From contig NC_058055.1 in NCBI RefSeq assembly GCF_020085105.1, positions 28,061,372 to 28,125,371 of the forward strand: a DNA stretch of 64,000 bases, given 5' to 3'. Below the pieces are notes generated by a model that saw only the letters and a list, made by a program, of their open reading frames with translations, was not told where the DNA came from and did not search any database. Numbering within the stretch: position 1 is the stretch's first letter; each line of letters opens with the position of its first letter. This document shows, piece by piece, positions 45,500-57,605 of the stretch. A program made the position numbers and the translations under genes. The DNA is from Siniperca chuatsi (taxonomy: Eukaryota; Chordata; Actinopteri; Centrarchiformes; Sinipercidae).

Positions 45500-48270
45500 T
45501 TTCCTACGCCAAGTGTGCGCATCCACTCCAGTGTTCCGTCATCCAGTCATGAGTTTACCTGTCTCCAGTGTATGTGTCTCCGGTTCCCAATCTCCAACCC
45601 CATTCCACAAAGGATGGTATCAGTACTCCATTCGTTATTCTAGACTGCTCCATCACCCATCACTTACCAGCTTACTGTGTGCTGTGTAGGACGGCCAGCA
45701 TGAGTACCACGGACCCTTTCCAGTAGCTGGTGGATCTCCTTCGCCGTGGGCTATCCGACACACCACCTGCCTCCACACCAGCCATAACTTCTGCATCCAC
45801 CGCCGTCACTCCGCCACCTCCGGTGTACGCCAGTCCCATGGCCAAACCAGCGCCCTTCTCTGGCTTGGCAGAGGACTGCAACTGTTTCATCCTGCAGTGT
45901 TCGCTGGTCATGGAGATGCAGCCGCACCTGTACCCTGACGATCGTTCCAAGGTGGCTCTCGTCATATCACAGCTCAACAGACGTGCTCTACAATGGGCTG
46001 AGACAATATGGGCACAGAATGGACCTGTAACTCAGTCCCTAACCAACTTCATCTCCCACTTCAAAGAGGTGTTCGGAAGACCGGCTGGAGATTCTTCTGC
46101 AGGAGAATGCCTCTACCACCTAAAGCAGGGTTCCAGATCGATAAACGACTATGCCCTGGAATTCCGGACTCTCGCGGCTGCCAGTGGGTGGAACGAGCAG
46201 TCCCTAATCACCACCTTCCGTCAGGGATTGGATCCCAGGGTACGGCTGCAACTTGCCGCATGTGAGGATACCATCGGCCTTGAACGGTTCATCCAACTGT
46301 CTATAAGAGTCGCTACCCATATGCAGGTGTGTTTAGAAGAACACCAGGACCAGTCGACATCCACGCCATCCCTCCGCCAGCCTGAGATCCACCGCCCTCC
46401 AGAACCAGACCACGAACCCATGCAGCTGGAGAATAACAGACTGACCCCCACTGAGCGGCAGAGGTGTCTGTCCCAGGGCTTGTGTCTGTACTGTGGAGCT
46501 GCTGGGTATGCCATAACTTCCTGTCCCATCCGCCCTCTGCGGCCTATGGTGAGTGCCATCCTTCCCTCATTTAAGAATATGAAGCCCCTCTCCACTGTGA
46601 TAACACTTATTACTCCCGCTGTATCCATCCCAGTACATGCCCTCATTGACTTCGGGTCAGGCGGTAACTTCATCTCTGGTGCCCTCTGCCGCCAGTTCAA
46701 CCTTAAAACCACCACCATGCTGTCCGTCTACCAGATCCACGCCGTGACAGGCAGACCACTCAGCTGCGCACAAGTCCAGGTATGTGCTGGTCCTGTTAAC
46801 ATCCAGGTAGGCCTTTTGCATGAAGAACAGCAACATCTCCTGGTTCTGGAGGGTTCCACTGCTGAGGTGATCTTAGGGCGCCCATGGTTGGAACAACATA
46901 ACCCCATCATCTCCTGGACCACTGGTGAAGTGCTGAAGTGGAGCAACTCCTGTTTCCCAGACTGTTTCCCTCGCTTACACCAACCATCTACTCCTCACCC
47001 CAAGACATTTCATGTCTGCACCACATCCATAGAGAGTCTGCGAGAAAAACTGTCTATATATTTTCTTCCCTGCCCACTACCCACTGCCATGGAAACCGCC
47101 AAACTCATGTTCAACCACATCTTCCGCTATTATGGCATTCCAGAAGACATCGTGTCAGACCAGGAACCCCAGTTCATCTCCAGAGTGTGGAAGGCCTTCT
47201 TCTCCCTAGGTGTGACCATCAGCTTCTCTTCTGGATACCACTTGCAGTCGAACGGGCAGACAGAGAGGAAGATACAGGAGATCGGCCGCTTCCTACATAC
47301 CTTCTGCCATGGCCACCAGGACTCTTGGAACCAGTTCCTGGGTTGGGCCGAGTACGCCCAGAATTCCCTCCGCCAACCTACCACTGGACTCACTCCCTTC
47401 CAGTGCTTACTTGGTTACCAACCCCCTCTCTTCCCGTGGTCGGGACAACCCTCAGAGGTTCCAGCGGTAGACTACTGGTTCCGAGAGAGCGAGAGGTTCT
47501 GGGACGCAGCTCATCATCAGCTGCAACGAGCGCTTTGCAGGTGCAGACTGACAGCTGACCTGAGACACTCCACTGCTCCCGTCTATCAACCTGGTCAGAA
47601 GGTCTGGCTGTCTACCTGGGACATCAAGATGTGTCTGCACTGCAAAAAGCTCAGTCCCAGATTCATTGGTCCCTTCACCATCACCAAGCAAATCAACCCA
47701 GTCACTTATCAGCTCCAACTGCCACCACAGTACAGAATTAACCTACTTTCCATGTTTCACTCCTCAAACCTCACCACCCTTCTGTTCCTGTTTCCACAGA
47801 GCCTGGCGCTGCAGCGGAACCCCCCCCTTCCTCTCATCCTGGAGGATAGAGCGGCTTACCGGGTGAACAAGATCTTGGACTCCCGGTGTCGTGGAGGTCT
47901 ACTAGAATACCGGTCCAGAGGAGCGCTCGTGGGTACCCAGACACGACATCCTTGACCCAACATCACACACACCTGCACACTACTCACCCCAGGCAGTTGT
48001 CCAGTCTTGTTAATACTAAGGACTCTCCCCATTGATGAAAGACGACTTTTGGATCCATCATCCAGTCGTGAGTTTACCTGTCTCCAGTGTGTGTGTCTCC
48101 GATTCCCAATCTCCAACCCCATTCTACAAAGGACGGTATCAGTACTCCACTCGTTGTTCTAGACTGCTCCATCACCCATCACTTACCAGCTTACTGTGTG
48201 CTCATTGCTGTGTTCAATAAAAACTACATCTGTCTCCACCTCGGTGTCTCCTGTCCTTCTGTCCGTAACA
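45500..48270 (+). mobile_element. Ty3/gypsy chromovirus-like element E2 (fossil)
   Basis: Part of the 5' LTR at about 45502-45683; 3' LTR about 47961-48270, ending GTCCGTAACA against TCTAGAGCCAGTG, the same right junction as E1. One long frame from 45730 keeps gag with a Cys-rich knuckle, a protease-like region (HALIDFGSGGNFIS), the integrase C-terminal half ([18 protein letters not shown]) and a chromodomain-like tail. The frame looks more continuous than E1, but the set of parts is incomplete and the element is broken. The copy is derived from the same ancestral insertion as E1. Confidence 0.85.
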
Positions 48271-48510
48271 TCTAGAGCCAGTGTTTGGTTTGTCCGTTCT
48301 GGGTTACTGTGGAAACACGGCGGTGCAACATGGCAGCCTCCGTGGAAGGGGACCCGCAACCTCTGTAGATATAAAGGACTTATTCTAAGATAATAAAAAC
48401 ACATCGATTCTTATCTTCAGGTGATTATGCACTAATGAAAACATACTTATAAATATTATATTCCATTTCTGCAAATAGCTCCTCCTAAATATTATCAGAT
48501 ATTTTAATAA
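48271..48510 (+). repeat. Right half of MITE/SINE-like repeat next to E2
   Basis: Same sequence and same cut point as 34129-34370 (TCTAGAGCCAGTGTTTGG onward). Confidence 0.7.
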
Positions 48511-50062
48511 AAACATGTGGTTTTTATTACAGCTTCACTTTTCTTTATACCATAATTGAAGCTAATAACTCTTGTGCATTGCTAAACTGGTTAGCATCTA
48601 GGGAGGTGAGAAGGCATGGCTTGCATTTGAGAGTAACACACTGCATTGCTACACTTCTAGGTAGATTTAGTTGTCGAACATTTCCCCTGGATCATGATAC
48701 CGTAAAAACATTGCTGTATATTTAACTGAGAGTACGCATTGGACTTACTGAGTTAATCACAGTAAGCAAGGCCTTTGCTCTTCACATCCCGACAGCAATC
48801 AATAAATCAAATGCTCTGGAAAAAAAATGCAAAAAATCCGGTATCTGTGGCCGTCGCAGGCCAGTAATAAGCCCATCCAATCATTCCTGGCCTACCTGCG
48901 CGCACTCTGTCCGTGTACTATTTGTGCATGCAAATGTGTTTTGGGGAGGGGCTTCGGAAGGAGGCCTAAACGGGGGTATCCAGCTGATTTTTTCAGTTGG
49001 ACACATTCAAATCTAGCTGTCTCTTGCTAGTTTCTCCAGTTTTAATTTATTTGCATTGTCTGCCCCTGCCCCAGTCTCGGAACCCATCGGCTATTGTATG
49101 ACAACGATTTAGCCTTCAGGCAATGGCCAATGTTTCAAGACTTCCATTGTATCCGGATAACGGATACCCGGACCAAGACATCCTCTTCCGTGCGCCTGTC
49201 ATTGTTTACAATCCGATTAGCAATCTCGGAAACCAATAGCTATCGTCTGATGCAGATTTGGATGCAGATCTATTTTTTAAATGCTAATAAAAAGCCAATC
49301 TCTCAGGTTCCGAGACTGATAAAAAGTTAAATCGTCGTCAGACGATAGCCGATGGGTTCCGAGATAACAATTCGGCCAATGAGTTTCGTCTTTTTTGCTC
49401 TCCACATGAACTGTTTACCTGCATGCAACCAAAGCCCACTGAAACGTGATTGGTCAATACTATTCGGACTACAAACAGACTACAAACAGAAACAAGAATG
49501 ATTCCGATACCAAAATCCTGTCCTTTGCCCACAGATTTTGCATTGATATGCAGATATCTGTTTATAGAGATTAGCCCCGTCCTGATTAGTTTTTCACCTG
49601 TCCCTCATATCCTTCCCTAGTGTATTTAGTTTGTGTGTTCCCTTGTCTCAGTGCCAGTTCATCGTTGTCTATGTGTCAAGCGTTCCAGCCATTGCCCTAG
49701 TGTTTCTTCTCTGTAAGCCTTTTGTACCTTTTGATTTTGTAAATAAATCATTGTGCTGCACCATCTCTGCCTCTGAGTTTGTATGTGGGTCCAATTCCTT
49801 GTGTTCCTAATTACCCTGCTTGCAATTAAAATCAATTGTGAAACAAGTCAAACTCTTAATTAATTGTGTAAACATTTTTAATTTATACCATCAAATAATT
49901 ACTTAATGGGTGTGTAGATAAGTGAAATTAATTTGAAATGTAAGAAATACATTTCAGCTTTCCATAGCGAGTGAGCGAGAATGTTTTTTAATTGCATGAC
50001 TGAACATTTCAATAAGTGCAACTATTTTATTAACAATTATTTACATTTAATTAACTATTGAG
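48511..50062. repeat. Array unit: downstream flank of OR6
   Basis: Same segment as the OR4 flank, with the hairpin element (49075-49364) and the uninterrupted LTR-like stretch (about 49565-49823). AATAAA on the minus strand near 50028. No gene. Confidence 0.75.
49075..49364. repeat. Hairpin element, best-preserved copy
   Basis: Left arm TCTCGGAACCCATCGGCTAT, right arm ATAGCCGATGGGTTCCGAGA in exact inverse over at least 20 bases, and a third degraded direct copy (CTCGGAAACCAATAGCTATC) near 49227. Confidence 0.7.
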
Positions 50063-51013
50063 TCATTTCACCTCTGTCACAGTCATTGTATTCCTAGTAA
50101 ACATGATGACTATTCTTTCTCTGACCGCTTTGATTTGCAGTCCATAGATAACAGCGTTCATAGTAGGAGGGACCACATTGAACAAGATGGATGCTAGCTT
50201 CCTTTCGTCTGAAAAGTCCTGGAAACGATGGAGGATGATAGGGATGAAGCCAGACACAAACATGATGATGTACACAGCCAGGTGGGTGGCACAGGTCTGC
50301 AGTGCCCGGCTGTTCAGAACCTTGTTTTTACTGAGCACACACACTGCAGCAATTTTCAGGTAGGTGAGAGTGACGCTGCCGATGGAGGAGCCCAGCAGGA
50401 CCGCCGTGTAGCCGAGGCCGTAGATGTTATTGATGAGGATACTTTCACAGGACAGCTTGAACAAGGAGGCGTTGTCGCAGAACGGGTTCAAAATAACTGC
50501 CCTGCAGCGTGACAGGCGGACACTGAGGCCCACGAGGATCGACACCATCAATAAAACCACCATCCAGGCCGACACCGACAGCGTCACCACCATCCTGCTG
50601 GTCATGATGGTGGCGTAACGCAGGGGGTTACAAATAGCCACGTAGCGGTCAAAGGCCATGATCATGAGCACAGTGTGAGAGGCGCTTGCATGGAGTTGAG
50701 CACAAAAAGCCTGAATGACACAATCAATATAATGAATGTATCGGTGTGTGCTTGGAATAAAAACGTCACTCAACAATCGAGGAATGATGGTCGTGGCCCC
50801 AAAAACATCATTAACGCTCATGTTGCAGAAGAGCAGATACATGGGCTGGTGGAGGCTCCTCTCCATGGTGATCAGGACTACCAGGCCGATGTTGGACACC
50901 ATGATGAAGATGTAGATGAAGAGGAGGAGGATGAAGGCGGGAATGGAGGACTGGGGGCTGACCTTTAACCCCTCCAGCTGTAGAATGTCTATACTTAAAG
51001 TCTGGTTCTTCAT
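50063..51013 (-). CDS. Olfactory receptor, intact, type a (OR6)
   Basis: 316 codons. MKNQT start; FIYIFIMVSN in TM1 (L in the others at the first F); NMSVNDVFG in TM2; loop 1 FIPSTHRYIHYIDC with CAQLHASAS as in OR4; MAFDRYVAICNPLRY, matching OR1-OR3 rather than the MSFDRY of OR4, OR5 and OR7; SKNKVLNSRALQTCATHLAVY; a private FNVVPP before TM7; tail FTRNTMTVTEVK. Leader acceptor at 51036. a-type surroundings: gypsy E2 downstream, LINE D upstream of the promoter. All receptor motifs are complete. Mixed similarity to neighbours in different segments suggests conversion among copies. Confidence 0.94.
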   Translation of the reverse strand: MKNQTLSIDILQLEGLKVSPQSSIPAFILLLFIYIFIMVSNIGLVVLITMERSLHQPMYLLFCNMSVNDVFGATTIIPRLLSDVFIPSTHRYIHYIDCVIQAFCAQLHASASHTVLMIMAFDRYVAICNPLRYATIMTSRMVVTLSVSAWMVVLLMVSILVGLSVRLSRCRAVILNPFCDNASLFKLSCESILINNIYGLGYTAVLLGSSIGSVTLTYLKIAAVCVLSKNKVLNSRALQTCATHLAVYIIMFVSGFIPIILHRFQDFSDERKLASILFNVVPPTMNAVIYGLQIKAVRERIVIMFTRNTMTVTEVK

Positions 51014-51035
51014 AGTGCAGAGGATTATTTTAAGC

Positions 51036-52750
51036 CTAGTGAGGATGGGAGAGTAAAAAATTATTTATATGGCGTTTAATATCAAAAAGATGTTTTTGAA
51101 GATTATAATAACTAGATGGATACAGTAATCTACACAAACAGTGGAAGAAGTGGTTTCTCAAACAGGTCAGCAGTACCGCCTAAAAAGCAGGGTAGCGTTC
51201 AATGCAAGAAATAAAAGTGGAAAATATTGTAAATATGCACAAATTGAGCATATTAAAATATTGTTCTGGAGATATGAGAACTTAGTAACAATAGACAACA
51301 ATATGCTTGTTTGCCTGTAAAATCTAGAATTTGGTTAAATGATATGAAGATTGAAATTTTCAAACAGGACATACTGTATGTACTATAAGAATACTACCTT
51401 TAAATGCCTACTGTGGAGACGCAAGACTTACAAAAATTACAAATAATGAAATAATTAAACCAAACTGAAACTTGCTTTGGCATTTATGTGCACATGATGC
51501 ACAACACAATTAAACAACATTTAAAAAATCAACATACAATACAAAAAAAAAATCAAAGAAAATGATAATTACTGCAAAAATTTAAATAATGCCTCATTTG
51601 ACAATAAAACTTCCAAAGTATAACCCTGAAAAATCGCTGTTTCAAAATGTGGCAGACAAAAAGAAGATTGAATTTATATTCGGTCATGATTTAATGTCGT
51701 AGGCTAGATACAATATCACTCAATCAGCAACAAACAACAATAAGGATATTTGTCTCCCTGACATATAAGACTTAGTGAAGTGATGTGAAAACCAAATAAT
51801 TCAGACATATTTTAGAACAGCATACCTCTGGTTTCTCTACAGCAGTTCAGCCATGTGTCTACGGGCTTTCATTCAAACCAAACACCATTTCATATATAAC
51901 CACAATGACACATAAAACAATGGGTAAAAACATAATGACCATAGACAAACAATAAAAAGTTTATGCATTTAGCAAGCGTTCGCATAAGGATGCTATGGTT
52001 TGAGAATGAAAATCTGTATACACAACTTAAATGGCACATGGTTCGATAACAGTTGTGTAGCTTACAGTTGACTGCATTTAAATATAATATATAATTGCTT
52101 TACTGAATGCTATATTCCTGGTTTCATTCCTTTTCAATTTTCATTTTATTCCAATTTACCTTCAAAATGCAATTAATATGTTCATCAGTTCTTTTCATGT
52201 ATTTAAGATTTCATTTTGTGTCTTAAAACAAAAAATGTTAAAACTAAAATGAAACACAGGATATACTGTACATAGTAATAACAACATATTAATAATCTAT
52301 TTGTAGAGCACTTTTCAAAACCTGATATAGGAAGTGTTTCACACAAGGCAGCAAATTAAAATCAACAAATTATGAAGTTTCATATAGAATCTAATCAAAT
52401 AGCAAACTTTTAGGTAACAAAAGACATCAATTGACCAAGAGTAAAATTAAGATATAAATAAAAATATATAAGTAAGATATTAGAAGCAGTTCTAAAACAT
52501 ACTGGGAGCCAGTGTAAGGAGGCTAAAGCAGGTCTGATGTGGTCACTGAGTTCTGTAGCCTGGCAATAGTAATTAATTTTCCTTTAAGTAAAAATGCTGT
52601 TGCAGTAATTGAGGCTGGAGAAGATAAAAGTATGTCTCTGTCTTTAGAACATAAAAGAGAGTATTTTTGCAATATTTCATAAATGATAAAAACATGATTG
52701 GCATTATTCAGTTAACAACATCATTTATAGACTGTGTGTCTCATGCTTAC
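51036..52750 (-). other. 5' UTR intron of OR6
   Basis: Donor AGAG|GTAAGC at 52751/52750, acceptor CACTAG at 51036. Full-length array intron with the dispersed repeat at about 52290-52650; the segment around 52060 is slightly shorter than in OR4. Confidence 0.68.
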
Positions 52751-52870
52751 CTCTGCTGACATGAACCCCCTCCACTCATCTGAGGTGGGCTGACATCTAT
52801 TATAAGCTGAATGATGGCCCCCGGTATTTGAGAGTTTGTTGCGTCACTGAACTCTTACCAGTTTCTTACC
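52751..52870 (-). promoter_or_regulatory. OR6 promoter and non-coding exon 1
   Basis: Array-type promoter: TTGCCTGGTAAG, GTGACGCAAC, CCGGGGGCCATC, TATA-like CTTATAAT (plus 52799-52806), donor at 52751. It lies about 125 bases from the LINE D insertion. Confidence 0.63.
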
Positions 52871-52995
52871 AGGCAACAATTGCTGTCACAACACTATGTT
52901 TGCTTTTGGTGGTTTGGATGCCCCTGTGGTAGATGAAACATGATAAAGTACCCTCTAGGGCGCCCTTCCAGTGGAGAAAACCTGATGCGGTGCAT

Positions 52996-55900
52996 CGAAA
53001 TGTGCGCATGCGCCAACATGCATGCTACAAAGTTTTTTAGTACCTTTATTCGCCGTGGAACTTCTTCTCCTGCTACTTGGTCAGGGCACTGCTGCAGATC
53101 AGCTGTTTGGCTGCATTGTTTACAGCAGGGAACAGCTGATCGCACTGAAGCCGAGCGGCATGGCGCCCAGGACAACTGATGTCCCCACTGAAATCTGGAG
53201 GAGCACACACAGAGGATGCAGAGGTGGAACAAAGCGGCGAGGGAAGAGAGAGGGGTGCAGACAAAAGAGACTTAAGAACAAGAGATTTAAGCCGTGTCTG
53301 CCTTCTCTCATAATGGGCAACGTGAAATCGCTGCCAAATAAAATGGACGAGCTAACGCCGTTAGTCAGACGGAGTTCCGTGAGTGTAGTTTGATGTGCTT
53401 CCCGGAGACATGGCTACACCAGGATATCCCGGATCATAACGTTTCCTTCGACGGCTTTCAGACTGTTTGGGCCGACAGGGATCACTCCTGAAGCGGTAAG
53501 CGGAAAGGCGGTGGGCTTACTGTTCTGGTTAACAACAGATGGTGTAACCCTGGTCACGTTACTATCAAGCAGAGTATCTGTAGCCCGGACATTGAACTGT
53601 TAGCTGTGGGACTCCGGCCATATTATCTGCCATGTGAATTCTCACATGCCATTGTTGTGGCTGTTTACATCCCCCCATCTGTTAACCCGGCATCGGCGTG
53701 CAACGCCATTCACACCGCCATAGCACAACTCCAGACTCAACACCCGAGTGCACTCATATTAATCTCTGGTGACTTCAACCATGTCAGTGTTTCAACAACA
53801 CTGACTAATTTCACCCACTATGTGTGTTGTCCTACTAGAGAGGAGAGGACACTGGACCTGCTGTATGCTAACGTTAAGGACGCATTGAGCTCTTCCACCC
53901 TCCCCCCCTTGGGTAGGTCGGACCACAACCTGGTTCATCTTAAATCCTGCTATGTGCCTCTGGTAAAAAGGCAGCCTGCGACCATAAGGACAGTGAGGAG
54001 ATGGTCAGAGGAGGCCTATGAGACACTGCAGGAATGTTTTGAAGTGACAAACTGGGATGCACTCTGTGAGCCTCATGGAGAGGATATTGATGGGCTCACT
54101 GAGTGCATCATCACATTAACTTCTGTGTGGACTGCAATGTCCCAATGTCCCAGGTGGTCCATTGTTATCCAAATAACAAACCGTGGTTAACAAAGGACAT
54201 CAAAGACATCCTGAATGCCAAGAGGAGGGCCTTTACTGATGGTAATAGGGAGGAGGTGAGGGCAATCCAGGTTGACCTGAAGGTGAAGATCAGGGAAGCC
54301 AAGGAGAAGTACAGGAGGAAGCTGGAGCGGAAACTCCGGCAGAACAACATGAGAGAGGTCTGGAGTGGCATGAAGAGCATCATTGGCTTCAGACCGACTG
54401 GCAGCAGAGGAGTTGAAGGCAGCTTGTACAGGGCCAACGAACTTAATCTGTTCTTTAACAGATTTGACACACCAGCTCCTGCTCATCCCCCCTCTAACTC
54501 AGCTGCTGTCGGCTCTCAGACTCCTCTGAGTCCTCTGCTCCCCCCTCCTCCATCTTCCTGGGAGAGTCCTACTCCCCCCTCAACTGGCTATCAGGCTAAC
54601 GGCCCTCTTCACACTAATGACTCCCCCCCTCCCCTGCCTGTAACCTCTGCTGTGTGCCTGACTACTGACCAGGTGAGAGGACAGCTGATGAAACTACACT
54701 CAAACAAGGATGCAGGCCCCGATGGTGTTTGCCCCGGGGTGCTAAAAGCCTATGCACCTCAGCTATGTGGAGTCCTTCAACATGTCTTCAACCTGAGCCT
54801 GAGTCTTCAAAGGGTCCCTGTTCTGTGGAAGACATCTTGCCTCGTTCCTGTGCCGAAGACGCCGCGTCCCAGTGGCTCCAAGGACTACAGACGGTGGCAC
54901 TGACCTCCCACATAATGAAGACCCTGGAGAGACTAGTGCTGGAACAGCTGCGGTCCATGGTCAGACCCCTCCTGGACCCTCTTCAGTTCGCCTACCATCC
55001 CCGGCTGGGAGTTGAGGATGCCATCATCTTCTTGCTGAACCGCATCCACACCCACCTGGACAAGCCGGCAAGGACGGTGAGGATCATGTTTTTTGACTTC
55101 TCCAGTGCTTTCAACACCATCCGGCCAGCCATGCTGGGTGAGAAGCTGGCAGCGATGCAGGTGGATGCCCCCCTCGTGTCCTGGATTGTTGACTACCTGA
55201 CTGGCAGACCACAGCATGTGCGCCTTCAGCACTGCGTGTCGGACAGCGTGGTCAGCAACACTGGGGCCCTTCAGGGGACGGTCCTCTCTCCCTTTCTCTT
55301 CACCATCTATCACGGACTTCAGCTACCACACAGAGTCCTGCCACCTTCAGAAGTTTTCTGATGACTCTGCTGTGGTGGGATGTATCAGCGGTGGTGATGA
55401 GTCTGAGTACAGGGCTGTGGTGGGGAACTTGTCTCATGGTGTGAGCAGAACCATCTGCAGCTCAATGCGATGAAGTCTAAGGAGCTGGTTGTGGATCTAC
55501 AAAGGGCCAAGGCACCAGTGACCCCGGTTTCCATCCAGGGGGGTCAGTGTGGATATCGTAGAGGATTACAAGTACCTGGGAGTACACATGGACAATAAAC
55601 TGGACTGGGCTAAGAACACTCAAGCTGTTTACAGGAAGGGCCAGAGCCGCCTCTATTTTCTGAGGAGGCTGAGGTCCTTCACCATCTGCCGGACAATGCT
55701 GAGGATGTTTTATAAGTCTGTGGTAGCCAGTGCTATCCTGTATGCTGGGCAGCAGGTTGAGAGCAGATGCTAACAGACTCAACAAACTAATCCGTAAGGC
55801 CAGTGACATTGTGGGGGTGGAGCTGGACTCTCTGGCGGTGGTGTCAGAGAGGAGGATGCTGGCCAAACTACACGCCATCTTGGACAGTGTCTCCCACCCA

Positions 55901-56469
55901 CTGAAGGAGTACCTTCAGCGGAAGACTCATCCCCCCAAAATGCACCACAGAGCGCCACAGGAAGTCATTCCTGCCTGTGGCCATCAGACTCTTTAACTCC
56001 TCCCTCTAAGTGTCAGTCTATATGACCCTAAGTCATTAAACTGGACATTGATCATTAACATCACTGCAATACTTAATAATAATTGTGCAATATTCTGTGT
56101 TAATACTCCTGTGCAATATACTCTTTTCAGTTTAAAATTCCTTATTTATTGATATTTATTCATACTTCTATTACTGCTGTGCAATATCCTCCGTCTCATT
56201 ATAAATAAGCTACACTTAACTTGACAGTTCATGCACTATTACTTTATACCGTATTATTATCATCAACCAGTAAACCCACTTTGTACTTCACACTTATTTT
56301 ATACTTATACCCACTTGGTACTTAATTTATTTTCAGACCTGTATTATAGAGTATAATATTTTTTGCTTAGTACTTCTATTCCTGTGTGCACTGACATGAT
56401 GAGTGAGCTGCTGTAACAAAAGAGTTTCCCCTCGGGGATCAATAAAGTATTTCTGATTCTGATTCTGAT
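52996..56469 (+). mobile_element. Rex1/L2-like LINE, copy D, both ends present
   Basis: About 3.47 kb. Both ends are fixed by comparison with the empty site GTGCATACAGGCTGCC at 45075 and 63816: the LINE begins CGAAATGTGCGC after TGCAT and ends CTGATTCTGAT before ACAGGCTGCC. Endonuclease 53290-54180 (VAVYIPPSVNP, ILISGDFNHVSVS, GRSDHNLVHLKS); a basic linker (EKYRRKLERKLRQNNMREVW); RT 54640-55450 (DAGPDGVCPGVLKAY, LQFAYHPRLGVEDAI, MFFDFSSAFNTI, active-site box FSDDSA); C-terminal region to a stop near 56009 (VAIRLFNSSL). The 3' tail GGGGATCAATAAAGTATTTC plus tandem TGATTC repeats is typical of the L2/Rex1 group. Multiple frame changes (for example near 53360, 54890 and 55360) make it inactive. 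Confidence 0.9.
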
Positions 56470-57424
56470 ACAGGCTGCCCTACATGTGAGAAAACTAGTT
56501 TGCTGCTGCGCGCTTCTAAATGGTTAAATAGTTAATAGTTCCCTGTGTGGTTGTTTTACAGAGGTTTAGTAGTTACACTTTAAATCTGAGTCACGTAATA
56601 AAACAACTGTTTCACCATAAATGCATCAGGACTTTCTGCACCCTGGTGCCCCACCTCATGCAGCTGGTGCCCTTTTATTTTTTTGCCCCTGCCCCTCAGA
56701 CAGCCTGAGTCTGCCACTGACTGGTGGGCAGAAAACATGGGTGATTTAGCTATTTTCAGCCCTGCTGGTATATAAATGTATTATTACAGACTGCTGGGAG
56801 TAGCTAGTTTTACCATAGACCTTTTTCACCAAAGACATTTTGACTTGTCATCTTAGGAAAAGGTGTTACTAATAACATTAACAAATGCTCCATTTTAAGT
56901 TTTAAGCTCAAGTGTCCCAGTAAACCATGACAGTGTTGCTTGTTTCCATCCACTGCTGCTGTGTGAATATGAGTTCATTGGTTGATGGAGATAAACAGCC
57001 GGTGGAGATAATTATCCAGTCGCTGTCATTAAACCATCACAGAAGAATCAGAATCATAAATCCTTTATTGATCCCCGAGGAGAAACTCTTTAAGAAAAAG
57101 CAAAGCTAAAAGATGGAAAAAGTAAGACGACAAGACGGAGCAACGGCAACAGGCAGCATGCACGTTGGCGCATGCGCCCAATTCACCAAAGAAGAGGACA
57201 CAAGGAGATGACGTCATTAAAAGAGCTCCAGTCAAATCTGAAATAATGGAAAACCATGTGGAAAACATGATGGAAATATAACATTTCTGTTAGTTTCATG
57301 TGTTAATGTGAGGAACAAGAGTGTAAGTTTTGTTTCAACATTGGAGGGGATACCTATTAAGCAGGGGGTCTGGTGGTCCACCCAACTCCTTTGTGTCTTT
57401 TGTTTGTGGAAATAACCTCTTTAA
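56470..57424. repeat. Array spacer between OR6 and OR7
   Basis: Same spacer as 30350-31040 with the mini-LINE at 57041-57179. After GTCATTAAAAGAGCTCCAG it continues into sequence that gypsy elements interrupt elsewhere. No gene. Confidence 0.72.
57041..57179 (-). mobile_element. 139-base LINE-derived mini element, second copy
   Basis: Same head-to-tail structure as 30821-30959 (minus strand: GGCAACAGG-side head, then GAGTTTCTCCTCGGGGATC and tandem TGATTC). Differs from the first copy by a few bases. Confidence 0.75.
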
Positions 57425-57605
57425 AGGTCCTGTGTGCAGGATTTAGTGGCATCTAACGGTGAAATTACAGTCTGCAACCATGTGAATACCGCTCGCCTCA
57501 TCCTCCCCTTCAAAGCGTGTAGGAGAAACTACGGTGGCTGGGGAACTCACAAAAACAGTGAAAGGCCCTATCTAGAGCCAGTGTTTGGTTTGTCTATTTT
57601 AGGTT
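57425..57605 (+). repeat. Left part of MITE/SINE-like repeat
   Basis: GGTCCTGTGTGCAGGATTTA, 'GTGTAGGAGAAACTACGGTGG' type motif (GTGTAGGAG, ACTACGGTGG), and then TCTAGAGCCAGTGTTTGG. This joins the sequence that follows E1 and E2, showing the pre-insertion state of that site. The right half is cut off at about 57605. Confidence 0.65.

Noticed and set aside
45730-47955. A domesticated host gene, because of the long open frame
   Set aside because: It is bounded by LTR sequence, shares junction and layout with E1, and shows no intron, host promoter or separate conservation that I can see.
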